From Albula goreensis (Eukaryota; Chordata; Actinopteri; Albuliformes; Albulidae), in contig CM040758.1 of assembly GCA_022829145.1 (NCBI GenBank), forward strand, positions 24,349,575 through 24,413,574: 64,000 bases of DNA, read 5' to 3'. The notes below the pieces were generated by a model that was not told the origin of the DNA, made no database searches, and saw only the letters and a program-made list of their open reading frames with translations. Of this stretch, positions 13,847 through 26,871 are shown one piece after another (position 1 is the first letter of the stretch; the number at the start of each line of letters is the position of its first letter). Position numbers and translations under genes: made by a program.

Positions 13847-15090
13847 AAGCAGCTCAGTGTTGTGTCGGTCAGCACCAACTGAACCAATTAGTCACCAAAT
13901 GCAGTGAAAGACAACACATCTACAAAACATTTTCCCCAGCAGTCCAAAAGAGAAGCTAAGAAAAGTCATTAACATCAGAAATCCACCAAGTTGGCCATAC
14001 TGACATTTCTACTGATTGGCTCTGCCCTGTTTTAATTTGAATCCCTTATCATGGTCTCTGGCTGTCCCAGCTCATTACCTGCTTGCAGCCATTTTGTTTT
14101 CAACCCAGTTTCAATTTTATGTTGTCTCTGTATCTGCTTTTCATTTCATTTGCTGTGTTTTAGCTTCTTGACCAGACCATTATAGTAAATGAGAACTCGG
14201 ACGTAATTGACTTTCCTGGTTAAAGAACTGTTTACAAAATAAATAAGAAAATCGTACTTCTGTCTCCATTCTCAACAAACATCGATGCTTCCACATAACC
14301 ATCTGCATACAAAAAGAATATCTCTTTCTCTAGAATAAACAGTATATGAATGCCAAAAACAGCTCCTTAAGAGGATATAATAAACATTATTGAAATCCAA
14401 TAACACTGGAGAGAATGCAGTAGCACAGTGAATAACTTTATTGTGTCGCTGACATTCCTGCAAATCCAGCACATTCTTCGTATGGACTTGCTCAAGGTCT
14501 CCTCTATTGGCCTCCACACTGGTCTCTCTCTCTCTCCCTGTCTCTGCAGACAAAGGCAATCTCTGTGTTCTCTTGTTGGCCCCAGCTCCTATTGACTGGG
14601 CTGCACAGAACTTACAGTACGTCTCATGGAAAAGGCAACATAATAACTGAGCTGTTTTGCTGTATGAGGAAGTATAGGAGCAGCCTTAGGAGATGGATAC
14701 TGTAATGCACTGAAATAAGAGTCTAGATTTTGACAGAGGGACATATCATACAGCGCCAAGCCATCACCTCTTCTGCATTTACGCAGTGATGCCAAGATAC
14801 CCGTACCCCCCCGTCACCACGGTTATTTTCTGTAATTACAAATCACTTCAGGTTGACACCAGAGGGGAACCGAGCTGGTTGCCTTCACGATGGGTCGTGT
14901 GCAATTATAATCATCGCCATTTTCTGATAATTTACTGAGCTGAGTATCCAGTGACGGTTTCAGTGTATGAATGTCACCTGATCGCTGGGGAACGTGTTGT
15001 AACAAAAGACACCGATGTCTGGATAGGCTGGCCTGCTCAGGTCATCATCTTCCTTTTCAACGTGCAACAGGAAGCTGCTTACCGCTACCG

Positions 15091-15279
15091 TCTTTCAGCA
15101 TGTAATAAAACTCAGAAACCTATTAATCTCACTATCAGTTGAAGTGCTACATCAGTATGGTTACTACTATGACATGAAAATGTCATGTTAGTAGTGACCA
15201 TAGTCTTTCAATATTTAATAAACCTCAAAAACTCATTAATCTCTCTATCAGTTGAACTGTTCCATCGGTATGGTCACTG
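15091..15279 (+). repeat. Diverged direct duplication around an inverted repeat
   Basis: The stretch at 15091-15166 is repeated at 15204-15279 (tctttca..., taataaa(a/c)ctca, ctatcagttgaa). Between them, tatggttactactatgacat and atgtcatgttagtagtgacc form a near-complementary hairpin (15156-15175 with 15180-15202). The arrangement may be an inverted repeat that spread to make the duplication. Confidence 0.7.
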
Positions 15280-16599
15280 TGCTAATATGAGAATACCTGA
15301 GAATAGTGCAATTGTGTAGGGATTCCCAAAAAACATAGTCTGTTAAGTGTAATGGTGGGGCCTGGGGACCAGACTGTCACTATTTTGCAGTTATTTTTTA
15401 CCTTGAAATAATTGAATGAATGTTTCCTGCCGTTTCTCTCCTGCTAATTTTCAGTAAATTCACAGGGAAAGGGTTTCACCACAGCTGTCTGCGCAACACT
15501 CTAAAAATTACTGTGTTAAAACTGTGTGAGGGATGTTGTACATTGTGAACGTAACTTCCTCGTTATCTGCGCTTCAGTGACTGTTGTTTGTGTTGGGCTA
15601 TTTTAAATCTGTTGTGATAAATCAGGTTCATAACTCAAAACTATTTTCTGCAGACACGAAAATAAGGTAGCCCATTATATTAAGGTCACCAGGTTCGCTG
15701 CGGCTTGCGGTAGAGCCAGCAACCCCAAACGTATCTGTGTGTTTTAGCAGCTCGTTATAGATGCAGTTTTACCCGGTTTCTATGGAGAGCGATTCCTCCA
15801 TGCCCTTCAGTCTCCTGTTGCACTCCCGGCATCCCGATTCTCAAGAGAACACCCCTCCTTTAGGCTAGCCTCCTAAATTATGTCCCATGCTATAATATAT
15901 ACCATAAACGTATTCCCTTCCCCATGGGCAGGCTGTCTTTGTTCAGTGTGTTTACTCAATGCTGCATTCACACTATTGGAGACTGCACGCTACCGTCCCC
16001 TAATTGGGCATTTGTTCTCTGCGACTCACCCATTTAAATAAATACAACTCCAACTACATCACTGATGAAAGGCTTCTCTGAAGAAATAAGATGATATTTA
16101 TCATACATAAAATATTAATCAAAAAATATACACGGTATCTCTACTGCGCGCATATATGCATTAGTACACAAAATAATGACGACACCAAAGTATATGTAAA
16201 TATTTATGTAGGAATCCCAGCCATTTTCCTCCATAGCAACTTCAGTCCTAACTTGGAGTGCAGTTATATTAGTTTTAGCTGTTTCTAATGGGATATCGGA
16301 GTGCTTTTGTATAAGGTCAGTTCTCTGAGGGAGGAAGAACATGGAAATGTACTCCAAACTCTCCATGCAAAAACGGCTCACAAAGGTGCAGTGTTGTTTA
16401 GATCCGGTGATTGGGAGACCATTTTCAATTACATCCCACTCTTGAATCTTTTTAGCTGTGTGAATGAGGGGGTTACAGTATTGGAATATGGGAATCTTGA
16501 GGCTGTGTTTGCATCATAGGGCTCCATGTTCCCCGGTGGTAGTTCTGCCATGCTGAATATCAATCACATCTAATATCTCACAGATAGCGGCTATTCATA

Positions 16600-16865
16600 C
16601 TGTGACAGATCCACCTCCGTGTTTGCCAGTTGGGAAAGGGCTGTGGATTGACTGTTTCTGTACTTTCGCCAAGTCTACCTGCTTTCCATCATTTTCCTGC
16701 CTGTTTCTCTGACTTTGCCTTTTAGATTTGATTTTTACTGTTGCCGTGACTTCCTGGTTTTGATCCCCAGCCTGGCTTGACTTTGTTTTGTGGATTTTTG
16801 GCCGCTAATAAACTTTGGTTTATTTCATCCCTGTCCTGTGCATCTGAGTCCACCTCCTGAGCCGA
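16600..16865 (+). mobile_element. Retroelement-like 3' tail (dispersed fish repeat)
   Basis: gactttgttttgtggatttt, ctaataaactttggtttatt and gagtccacctcctgagccga resemble the 3' end of an abundant teleost repeat, with a poly(A) signal-like taataaac. Family not named. Confidence 0.4.
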
Positions 16866-18223
16866 GACAAGGACTGTGTGGATCGAAGCCTTCCTTTTTG
16901 CTTTTTCCAAACATAAACCAGATTCCAAACATTCACAGAATCTGAAAAAAAGAGTAAAATCCAACTCATCAGACCATGATGCTGCCACTTCCTCCATGAC
17001 TCACATGTTCTTGCACAGCTCAGAAGTTCAGCCTTTGAGATCACTACACCCTGTCCAAATGGCAGCTCTGCCATAAGTATGGCTTTGTGAGGCTCATATA
17101 CAATTTTTGCTGCGAATGATAAAAAATAAGTGATATTGGTGGTGTTCCAGCAAGCGCAGATGAAGAGTTTGGTGCAAAGGAGACCCTGAGTCAATTTTCA
17201 GTTGTGTTGAAGGCGTCCAGATTGTTGCAAAATGCCAGTGCCCGAAGTCCTATGCTTAGCAACCGAATTTTGACTTGAAAGTGGGTGAGCTATCTTACAA
17301 AGCTGAGTGGGGCGATAATTTTTGACAGTGAGACTGGAGAACAGAGCTTCACCATTTCCAGTTCAGCACTGAGGGGTTACTTGGACAGTGAAGGGTGTTT
17401 TGATGGTATGCTGCGTTGGATTTTGTCATAATTATAAAAAGAACGGTCCGTACAAGAAGCGCTCTTGGAGAAAAAGCTTTATTGTTGCTGGTGAGGCAGC
17501 GTGTCTGCCCTCAAAGCTTCAACTTACCTTTAACTCAATGAACTGTTGATGTGACCAGCCTTTTATCCCATGGAGCAAATGGCAACTGGAAACCTATGTT
17601 CCCAATACGAATCACCGATGGTCTTTTATGGTCAGGATGTCTGCATCCCCTTTGTCTGGGGTAGTTGCCACTTGCTCACTCCCAGCTGTGATCAACAGTT
17701 GATGGCTGTCATTTACATTACACCAGAGGTGTGGAGCTTCCTCTGGGATAAGGCTAACAGTTCTTTGAGTTACCTAATTTCCAACAGCTGGATGCACAGA
17801 ACATTGGGGAGTATTTAATCAGAGGTGGCCATTTTGGGGTTCTGTGCAACAGTCTTCAGAATCAGGTTGTGCTGCAGGACGTTTCGTCTCAGATGTGGAC
17901 CCAATGGAGTCAGGATTACCTGCAGGAAACAGTCAGACTTTGCAGTGGCTCAGTGTAGCTGAATAGGAAGCTAGCTTTAACAATGAGCTGTGTAGTGAAG
18001 TCTGATTTTTTTTTCTGTATAGATAGCAGTACACTGAAATGTTGACTTTTGTTATTGGTCAGCATCAATAGTTGAAAGAGATTATGACTGTATCACTGCT
18101 GTATTTCCATGTGTGGAAGAATTTATGCATTCCTGCATATGTGTTATGTTACTTACACATACAGTACAACAAGGAAAAATGTGTTGTTGTGTTTGTTTAA
18201 GAATTTTTTGTGTACTGGAGGAA

Positions 18224-18600
18224 TTAAAAAGAATACAGCAATTGTACTTGAAATGTTTCTTGTAAAAAAAGGGTTGTGGTTATGAGTGTTTCATTTATTT
18301 TCATATGGTATCTGCCTTTTTGAAATGTAAAGTCAGGTCTGTGGTAATTTTTCTGGCCGTTGTTTTCCGAGTTTTTAGCAATTATCCTGTTAAGTATTCC
18401 TCTCTCTCTCTTGGTGAGCTTCAGCTTGTGAGCCCTGTTTCTCACTCCTAATGGAATCTTTCGCTGTTTAGCGCATCCTGTCAAGATTTCCGACACTGTT
18501 CTCCTTGACACATTCAGTAATTTAGCCGTATCAGTAACTGACTCACCTGACAATTTCACCTCTCTCAAAGTCTGTCAGATCCCCTGTGTTGCCTTAGAAA
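18224..18600 (-). pseudogene. Tc1-like transposase fragment (N-terminal helix-turn-helix)
   Basis: On the minus strand, reading LTDFERGEIV..LSGESVTDTA and KLLNVSRRTVSEILTG, then NRAHKLKLTKRERGILNRII. This is the first helix-turn-helix of a Tc1-family transposase, which binds the element's terminal repeats. The rest, including the DDE catalytic domain, is missing or scrambled after about residue 70. The element is dead. The terminal repeats are not evident. Confidence 0.8.
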
Positions 18601-18808
18601 CACAGATTAAACTCAGATATAAAAAAACGCCTATTTTATAGCAGAAAGACATCACCAATTAGCAAAGACGCTGCTGTGAAATAAATGGTCAGGCTCCTCT
18701 TTTGACTGACATTTACTCCAAAATAGGAGTCTGTTTTCATAGTTTTCATTTAGTGTTTCATTATTATTTCCATCCCCCATACATCCCTACCACAGAGAGA
18801 TAAACATA

Positions 18809-19128
18809 CGAGGTGTGGCTATTAAATAACGAGACTGGGCTTATGTAAATCGAACAGCAGCGCGCATTACACAAACCATGTGGTATACATTGACCAATGG
18901 GCAAGCATAAACAACCCCTGAAAGTTTCAATCCGCTCGTGTCTTCAGTTCGCTGTTACGCATCGCTTGAAGTAGACGTGTTTTTCTGACATGTCATAAAA
19001 ATGGTCAGTTCAAATATCGAGTAATGCATTATTATGACTTTTTTGGTGCAATTGAACAGCGAACCGAAGACGTGAGCAGTGGTTCAACATGCATAAGCCC
19101 AGTTTTGTTATTTCATAGCCACACGTTG
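18809..19128. mobile_element. Mariner-derived MITE, copy 1 (320 bp)
   Basis: Left end cgaggtgtggctattaaata, right end tatttcatagccacacgttg; the ends are inverted copies with a few changes. TA duplications lie at 18807-18808 and 19129-19130. The interior has an ATG with M-V-S-S-N-I-E then a stop, matching the mariner transposase start. The later part (gaacagcgaaccgaagacgt) is an inverted remnant of the left arm. Non-autonomous. Confidence 0.85.
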
Positions 19129-19541
19129 TATACATAGTACAAAAAATGCAGATTACATGCGTTGACTCTTCTCAATCTTACAGGCAGGCCAACACGGGGG
19201 ATTGTCCACTTCTCGCTTTATCGAATGGCAGCCCTGCCCTCCTCATTTGCATATCCGCTGAGCATGACTTCACTGTGCACAAATATTTAAACAGCTGGAC
19301 GGGAGACCAGAGAGATGTTGATACCGTGCGCTGGAAGCATCTTCACCAGAAAGGGATGACTTGTTTGATGTATTCAAACATGGTGCAGACCCAAGCTGCG
19401 TTAATGAGTGTACGTCTTGCATGCAGTTCGTGGATGTGCAGCAAATGGAGTAAACACCCAATTTATGCAAAGCTTTGCATTGCATGCTTTGCATGCAGCA
19501 CTAATTATCTGACTATTAATCTGTAGCTGCGCTCGTCACAT

Positions 19542-19725
19542 TAGTCATTTAGCTGACGCTTTTATCCACAGCGACTTACAGTTGGTTTTGCTGGCCAAGT
19601 GTGGGGCCCTTGCTCAAGGGCCCAGCAGCAGTGGTGTTCTTACGGTAACTAGACTGGGGCTTTGAGCCACCAACCTCAGAGGTCCCAGTCATGTACCTTA
19701 GCCACTAGACTACAGGCTGCCCCCA
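19542..19725 (+). mobile_element. Trunk repeat of teleost type (gcgacttac core)
   Basis: tagctgacgcttttatccac then agcgacttacagttggtttt, cttgctcaagggcccagcag, ending gccactagactacaggctgc. This is a well-known abundant fish repeat, here nearly whole. Related fragments are at 9386, 29606, 30636 and 36791. Confidence 0.75.
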
Positions 19726-19769
19726 CTCTGTTCTAGCTGCAGAGAAGGAGTTCGAGCCATGTCCATTAG

Positions 19770-20090
19770 GTTTATCCATTCATTATGTATACCTGCCTCA
19801 TCCAATGGGGGGGGGGTTTAGGGGGTACAGGGGTCTGGGGTTGGAGCCTATCCCAGCATGCTTTGGGCAAGAGTTAGGGTGGCATGCTGGAAGAGCCACC
19901 AATCCATTGCAGGGCCAGAGAGACACACAAATGCTCCAATGAGAGAGTTAGAAACACCAGCCTGCCCGACCTGCATGTGTTTGAAACCGGAGAACCTGGA
20001 GAGAACCCACATGGGTTCTGGGAGAACATGCAGACATACACAGCATGGGCCTGGCACAGGGCTAACCCTTCAGCCACCATGCCACTCTTA
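19770..20090 (+). mobile_element. Abundant teleost repeat with 'gcctatcccagcat' core
   Basis: ggagcctatcccagcatgct, caccaatccattgcagggcc, acctgcatgtgtttgaaacc and agaacatgcagacatacaca match the typical order of a widespread fish dispersed repeat. Includes a G-rich run (19807-19843) with G-quadruplex potential. Overlapping ORFs here are not genes. Confidence 0.7.
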
Positions 20091-21589
20091 CTGTAAGTCA
20101 GTTTAGTGTAAATATTGATCCTGACTCCATGTCCTGGATAGCTGCAGTATGCTGGTTTTTTGTTTTCACCTGAAATTCCACAGTAAGTTCACGCCCAAGG
20201 AACTAGGTGAGACGAGGCAACCGTGCAGCCAACTGTTTAAACTGCTTCTCAAACTCTCAGCATATCCTTGAGCTCTAGCAGACTGGAGGGGGTTTGAAAA
20301 CCACAGGAATGACTGAAAATGTAAAAAAGACCCATTAGCTAAATGTCTAAATTGTAAACTGTAAATCAGTAAGAAACTAGAAACATTAGAGAAAAAAATA
20401 CATCAAAACTGAGACACTGTTTTCTCCAACAGATTTGACATTTACATAATAAATAATTTAAAATTGTTTTTCCTCATGAATATGAATTATATATATATAG
20501 ATATGCAAATTATAATGTTTGAGCGCACACAAAGCTGTTTCATAGCTTTCTTTTCTTCTGCATGTTTTCTAAATTATTTTTTGCCATGTGAATCGCATTT
20601 ATCCTACAATACCATGGGCTGCTTCAGCATGCTAGGGGAAGAAAACATTCTTGTAGTGTTCAAAACCTGGCTTGATGCAATACTGGACTGCATGTAAATG
20701 AATCTGTGGGTCGAATAGCCTGTTTTCACCCTTCTCTCTCTCATGTTCCTACATCCGTAAAGCAACAGATACCTTTATACAGCAGCACCAGCAGGATTTG
20801 ATGTCACGGTGCACACAAAATGATAATTCTCGTACTAACACAACTGGTGGAATTATTTTCAGGAAAAAGGTTGTTTGGTATGTTAAAGTCATGTTGAACT
20901 TATTTATACCTGGAATGAGTTCCAACCAATCAGGTTTCAGAATACATAATGGTGTGTGATCATTAATCACCAATCACCAGCCTTCGTTTCATTTTTTTGA
21001 GCTAGAAATGATAAATTAAAAGTTGAACAAAAGCCCCAGCCCTAATGATGCATGCAATGTGTTCTAGAAGACAGCTGCAGGTGCCACTGGATGGGCTTTG
21101 ATTGGTTATGAGGCCACATACAGGCTTTAATTGGAAACTACAAATCCCTATAGACACTGTGGCCCATATGGGGTGGAGTTTTCTAGCACTACCCAATAAC
21201 CTGGCTTGGCTCCAGTGAGGAGTCTGTGGGGATTACTCCCCCACCATTTACAATACATTCAACAAGCATATGTAGCGTATAAATATAGGCAACAGTGTAT
21301 GAAATGTCAGGCGCATATAAATCGGTCCTCAGATATTGACAAGTCTTCCACATAATAAATGTGGTGTATATTCAATACTATGTAAGAGGACACCACCCCC
21401 CCTCCAACACACACACACACCCGCCAGACTTGGGTCCCCATAGTGTGCCACTCCTTTAACTAAGCCTTGCCAGAACCAGAGTCAAATGTTACTCTAATGG
21501 ACTGTCATACAAATTTGAAATTGCAAAAGGCTGTCGTCGTCACCAGTTGTCAAGGGCAAACTTACAACCGACCCCGGGTGTATTGTTCA

Positions 21590-21610
21590 AAAAAAAAAAA
21601 AAAAAAAAAA
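21590..21610 (+). repeat. Poly-A tract
   Basis: About 21 A, next to the CpG-rich block. Confidence 0.85.
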
Positions 21611-21860
21611 GGGAAGACAAACCAACGCCCCTAGAAGCGGTTGAGGGCAGCTGCGAGGGGATGTATACGAAAGGTCGAGCAAGCGAGCGAGGGAGCCGAA
21701 AGCCACTCTCCCCACCACGGGCGTCGCATGGGACCATCTCCCCTCCCCCTTCAGCATCTGTGCCGGCCGGCCTCAGTAGATCTGGGCCTTCGGTGATCAA
21801 GCACCAGGGGAGACAGAGCCGCCACACGCCGGATGACTCACTAAATGACACATGAACAGG
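21611..21860. promoter_or_regulatory. CpG-rich block, possible unannotated promoter
   Basis: Unusually rich in CpG against AT-rich surroundings (gcgaggg, gccgaaagcc, gccggccggc, acacgccgg). It could be an enhancer, a promoter of a non-coding RNA or the first exon of an upstream transcript. No start or splice site can be assigned. Confidence 0.35.
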
Positions 21861-22037
21861 GTCGGACTGCAGCGAGGCACGACGCACCCTCAAACACGCA
21901 ATTCTAAAATTAAAATATTAACGCATTCAAATACGCGCAACGTACAAAATAGGATTTACTTCGTATCCGGCACTTTGAAGGGATTATTACCGACATGATA
22001 CCGAGAAGTACCTTACACACACTGCAAAAGAACATGC

Positions 22038-22088
22038 TGATTGGACAGAGGTTGTCTTGGATACTGTTGTTTAGCAGTTCTGGCATAA
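22038..22088 (+). repeat. 51-bp dispersed repeat, copy A
   Basis: Begins tgattggacagaggttgtct and ends ctggcataa. A copy with about 6 differences lies 1.4 kb away at 23435. Confidence 0.75.
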
Positions 22089-23434
22089 TTACTGTACGCC
22101 AAGCCCGTGTCTCGTTTTCTGCAGGTGTGCTAAACGGCTTCTCTCAAAACAATGGAGAGAGAATTCTTTTAAAAACATCTCAGCTGATTGCAGATTGTAT
22201 TCTAAACAGTCATCAAAGTAATTGTTCCATGGGGCAACATGGTTAAGGGCCAAATACATATTTACATGTTTATCAGGAATATCAAACTTGCATGTACAGT
22301 AATTATTACTGAAATTAGATGCATTACATTTAATTGCAAAGCAAGATAAATTAAACTGACAGGCAATTATATATGTGTATTCTTTTGTTCCTTCCACTGC
22401 TACAGCAAACAGCTCAGCCAGTGAAAATCAAAAGATAAATAACAAATAGAAAATTTCAGCCCTCGTTTTGATTCATGGTAGAATTCAGGCTCCTAAAATG
22501 GAAACAGTGTCTTCTAGTTTTTTAAAAATATATTTCTCATTTGTTTTTCACTGAGGGAACACAATATTGAAATATAACTGCACTGTACATTATATATAAG
22601 GAACTATAATACAGTTTGTCAGTTTCAAGAAAATATTTGTACTTACAAAACACCAAAGTGCCACTTCTGTGATTTCCATATTTGAGACAGAAGCCAGACC
22701 TTGCAGAAGAGGAAAGGATTCGAAACGTTATTTAACCTGCACTTCCTTCTTACTGTTCAATAAGAAAAGTGACCAATCATAGCATAGTCTTGGTTTAGAC
22801 AAGCTAAGTATTGATATATTACTTGCACGGTAACAGTCATTTGTATGTCTTACAGGGTATATCACAGAATATTTGTTTATGTTTACGCACTGTATATCTC
22901 GGATAGTGACATTTACTGGCAGATATTTGAATAACTGCTCATGATATTTACATTCATTTCTATGGAAATCCATAAAATTCATTAAATTTTTGCCCGTGAT
23001 GTATGCATTACTACACAGCATACATTTGGCTCTCTGTGTGTGTATTATTGCCTCATGAGACGGCATGTTGCTATGGTGATCCTCTTCAAAACTAACACAG
23101 AGGTCAGGATGTGAGACAGAAATGGCAAAAGAGGGGGAAAAAAAAAACACAGAAAGAAATAAGCCAACTGAACGTGGGATAGCTGTGCATTTGTATGAGT
23201 TACCCCCTTACATTTACCGTGACTGAATAAAGAGATGAGAAGTGTCGAACACAGCAACCTCAGAGATATGAATTTCAGAGTTACGATCTGAGCGGGTATC
23301 GGACAAGAAGCAGCACTAGCCGTTATTCCAGATCATACATACCTTATCAGGTCTTATCTGCTCCTCAGAGACGATCGCCCAATGATTTCTGTTTGACGGT
23401 CGCTTTTCAGGAGCTGTGCGGGAAAAGGAAATGG

Positions 23435-23485
23435 TGATTGGGCAGATGTTGTCTTTGATACTGTAGTCTAGCAGTCCTGGCATAA
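23435..23485 (+). repeat. 51-bp dispersed repeat, copy B
   Basis: Begins tgattgggcagatgttgtct and ends ctggcataa, the same orientation as copy A. The flanks do not match, so only this core is shared. Confidence 0.75.
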
Positions 23486-25752
23486 ATGGTGCTATTCGAC
23501 AGTTTGCACACAACAGGCTGAGAATGAAGACGTACTAGTTATGATATTACCTTTGGAGATGCTTGTATTTTTCAGATATGAGTACACTAACATGAGCATG
23601 ACGTCTGCCTAATCTTACTTATTCAGACCTCACATTATTGTTAATCATACAGTATTTTAAAGTAAAAATGATTTGCAACATGCTTTTCAATGACAGAAAT
23701 AGGCAGGCGAAGCATGACGTTTTAATTATAAATGATTATAGCTAAAACTGAGGCCTAGCGGTGCATTATGTTATTCTCCAGGTTGGGGTATTGAGTCTGA
23801 GCCATAAAGCCCAGTTGGTCCAGTCTTCAGTTTCGCCGCAGAGCTGCAAAGCCACGGTGACCGCCAGAAAGAGCCAATGATAACAAATGTCAAAGGTCAA
23901 AAGTTCATAGTTCATTTTCCTCCAGGTGTATTATCGAAGTTAAAGGAATTCTCTGCCATGTGCCACAGTGAATACATTTTCCATTCATTATCAGACAGGT
24001 AGCTGCTTGCTAATTGTACACATTCGTGGTAATCAATGAGCTAATTATGACGCAGCCCCTTGTCAATGGTGCTCAGTCATCGTAATCGATCAGCTGATTA
24101 TGAATGAATGCTGTTTGAAAATTGTGTTTGAAAATTTTTACAACAATCATCTACTTTGCTCCAAATTAGATGGTGGAAAAACAGTTCTTCTCAAATAACC
24201 CCTGTCGACAGATGAAGCCACTGGGAGGGTGACATGTTCCCAGGTGTTTGGGATTCATATTTTTTTGTTGTTGTTGTTTTCGACAGGTGAAGCTCAGGCA
24301 GAAGAAGGTGACTTGTAGCTGTCGAGTGCTGATTTGTCACAGGTTTCGGTACAGATGTGGCGGGTTCCACTGGGGAAGGAGAGGCCACACCCTCCCACCT
24401 GATCACCGTCAGTCGCCATGGTTCCAAAACAAAACAACCCCGCATCTAAACTAATCAAGCATGTACATGGCCCTATACATGGGAATGACCTTTTCCACAT
24501 TACATATGAGGATCACAGTTAAGAGAATATACTCTGAAACTGGTTTAATTTCTTTCCTTCATGCTTGACTATATTTTATATGCTTGGCTGTATGGCATAT
24601 ACATTACTTTACAGAATATATCATATCATCTTCCATCCATAACTGACGTGCAGCTGCTTGCTTAATCAATGTTGATTGTAAAGCAGGACTGAATATAAAA
24701 TCGATTGATGGGACAGTTGTTTTGCATGGTGGTTAGCTGAGGGTTCCGTAGACTGTTGAACCCTCTGCTAACGATGAAAATAATAGAAAAGTAAATTAAA
24801 ACCCTACCAAAAGGACAAAAATTTCCATATCGATGTATAAAACATGGAAATAAAATGTGTGTAGAATGTATTTTGTATATCAGTAAGAAAAAGTGAACAA
24901 ATGAACCCCTTTTTGTGTTTGTGTTTCTCGTTCTGTGACCTGTACAGGGTCACAATAAGAGTGGGATAAGTCTATTTTATATTCACTGTTCAGATTCGTT
25001 CTGTGGAAGCTGCAGTAAATTGCTGACAGCCAGGCAGCAGGGAGGGGATTTTGTTTTTATTTCTTGTTGTGTTTTGAATCATGTAGCACCATACTTTGAC
25101 ACCATAAACTAGTGTGAAGAACGATTTTTTTCCGGTATAATGTGTTTTTTTTTTTTTTTTTTTTACTACTTTTACTTGTTACTGTATCTAACATGGTGAG
25201 TGCTGTGTGAATGTGATTTTAGTGTATACTCTGTACAGTATGTTTTGATATTGTTGTATTACCCTAATCAATGTTATTTTTACACCTATAGGAGTACATA
25301 TTCTTTCATCTTTCTGTAAAAATTGTGACTTTTTCATTGCATTAACAAATTTTTTTATCATATTTTAATTTTCAGTTAGTTGTTTTTTCTAGCATGCAGA
25401 AGTTAATACAGTAACAATGAAAAACAATTATCAGAAAAAACAAGGGATTTGTCTGGAGACAGCAGCATTACAGCAGTATAATATAGAGAGGAGAGAAACG
25501 GATTATACAAAGGACAACATGTGTAAGCGAAGAAACATAAAGGCTATAGTTTCCAACTCTGTAAATAAAAAATGCAAAGTTACTGAGCTATTCTGGCCCA
25601 GAAAAAAAACAAAAACACAAAAACTAATTCAATCCAGTTGAAATTTCTTTAATTATTCCATTTTTTTCCCCTGCCACATTGATCATTTTCCCACAATGGA
25701 AATAAATGTGATCTAATATATGGCCGTTTCTATTGCATCCTTTCTTCAAGTC

Positions 25753-25800
25753 CTCCCCCACTCCTTCCCCGCCCCCATTCCGACCCCCACCCCCACTCCC
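25753..25800 (-). other. C-rich tract, G-quadruplex pattern on the minus strand
   Basis: Several runs of 3-5 C with short spacers (ccttccccgcccccattccg, acccccacccccactccc). The complementary strand fits the G-quadruplex pattern. Confidence 0.5.
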
Positions 25801-26170
25801 AACCCACCAATCAGAATCATGTTCTTAGCAGAACAATAATCTATATGAGAACCCTTCTATGACTAGCACAAAGGCTCTCCCAGCGACGAGTGTGTGGTGT
25901 CAAGCTCACAGAGACGCTCTTGTAATCGGCCGATCTCAGCTTTGGGTCCTGGGCTGGGCGCCGCAGTAAAGATTTGGAGCTACCCCTCCTTTAAAACTGA
26001 TAATACACCTTAGCATGTCACACAAAGCAATGATGTAATTGTTAATGACAATTCAGAGCTCTCAGATTGAAAAGGCTGCTTTTGTGCATACAACACAGTT
26101 CTGTCATAGCACCCCCAAAGTGTGCTTGTTTCTATTTTTACTCAGCCCAAAGTTGCAATATATCAACCCC

Positions 26171-26791
26171 CCCTGGACAGTATACCCACCTATTATCCTT
26201 ATCACCATTAATACATATGGGCTTTGGAGTTACAGTATGCCCACCTCCTCAGACAGTATACCCACCTATTAGCCTTATTACCATTAATACACATGGGCTT
26301 TGGAGTTACAGTATGCCCACCTCCTCAGACAGTATACCCACCTATTAACCTTATTACCATTAATACATATGGGCTTTGGAGTTACAGTATGCCCACCTCC
26401 TCAGACAGTATACTCACCTATTAGCCTTATTACCATTAATACATATGGGCTTTGGAGTTACAGTATGCCCACCTCCTCAGACAGTATACTCACCTATTAG
26501 CCTTATTACCATTAATACATATGGGCTTTGGAGTTACAGCATGCCCACCTCCTCAGACAGTATACCCACCTATTAGCCTTATTACCATTAATACATATGG
26601 GCTTTGGAGTTACAGTATGCCCACCTCCTCAGACAGTATACCCACCTATTAGCCTTATTACCATCAATACATATGGGCTTTGGAGTTACATTATGTCCAC
26701 CTCCTCAGACAACATATCCACCTATTAGCCTTCTTACCATTAATACATATTGGCTTTGGAGTTACAGCATGCCCACCTCCTCAGACAGTGT
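26171..26791 (+). repeat. 76-bp minisatellite, about 8 copies
   Basis: Unit atgggctttggagttacagt, atgcccacctcctcagacag, tatacccacctattagcctt, attaccattaatacat. Unit starts are exactly 76 bp apart from 26217 onward; later units carry a few changes and the last differs most. Because 76 is not a multiple of 3, each unit is read in a new phase, giving a nested series of 66-codon ORFs that are not genes. Confidence 0.95.
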
Positions 26792-26818
26792 ACTTATTTA
26801 CCACAACTCAACCGGAGC

Positions 26819-26871
26819 TTGTGTGTGTGTGTGTTTATTATTGTGCATACATGTTCGTGTGTGTGTGTGTT
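26819..26871 (+). repeat. Short (GT)n tracts
   Basis: Two runs of about 7 and 6 GT units adjoining the minisatellite. Confidence 0.8.

Larger units (their letters stand above)
8794..16590. other. Intergenic block
   Basis: Apart from the microsatellites and relics listed, no gene is seen. Small ORFs have no domain. Confidence 0.55.
16866..21538. other. Repeat-rich intergenic block
   Basis: Contains the Tc1 fragment, mariner MITE and two dispersed repeats listed. Positions 17000-18200 are of uncertain origin and I recognise nothing coding in them. Confidence 0.55.
21861..26160. other. Intergenic block
   Basis: Holds two diverged copies of a 51-bp element (22038, 23435), a T-run at 25145-25165 and a C-rich tract (25753-25800). 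No gene. Confidence 0.5.

Noticed and set aside
18224-18600. An intact transposase
   Set aside because: Only the first helix-turn-helix remains; the catalytic domain is missing.
26171-26791. Tandem array resembling a CRISPR
   Set aside because: Units are contiguous 76-bp copies with no unique spacers, in a vertebrate genome.
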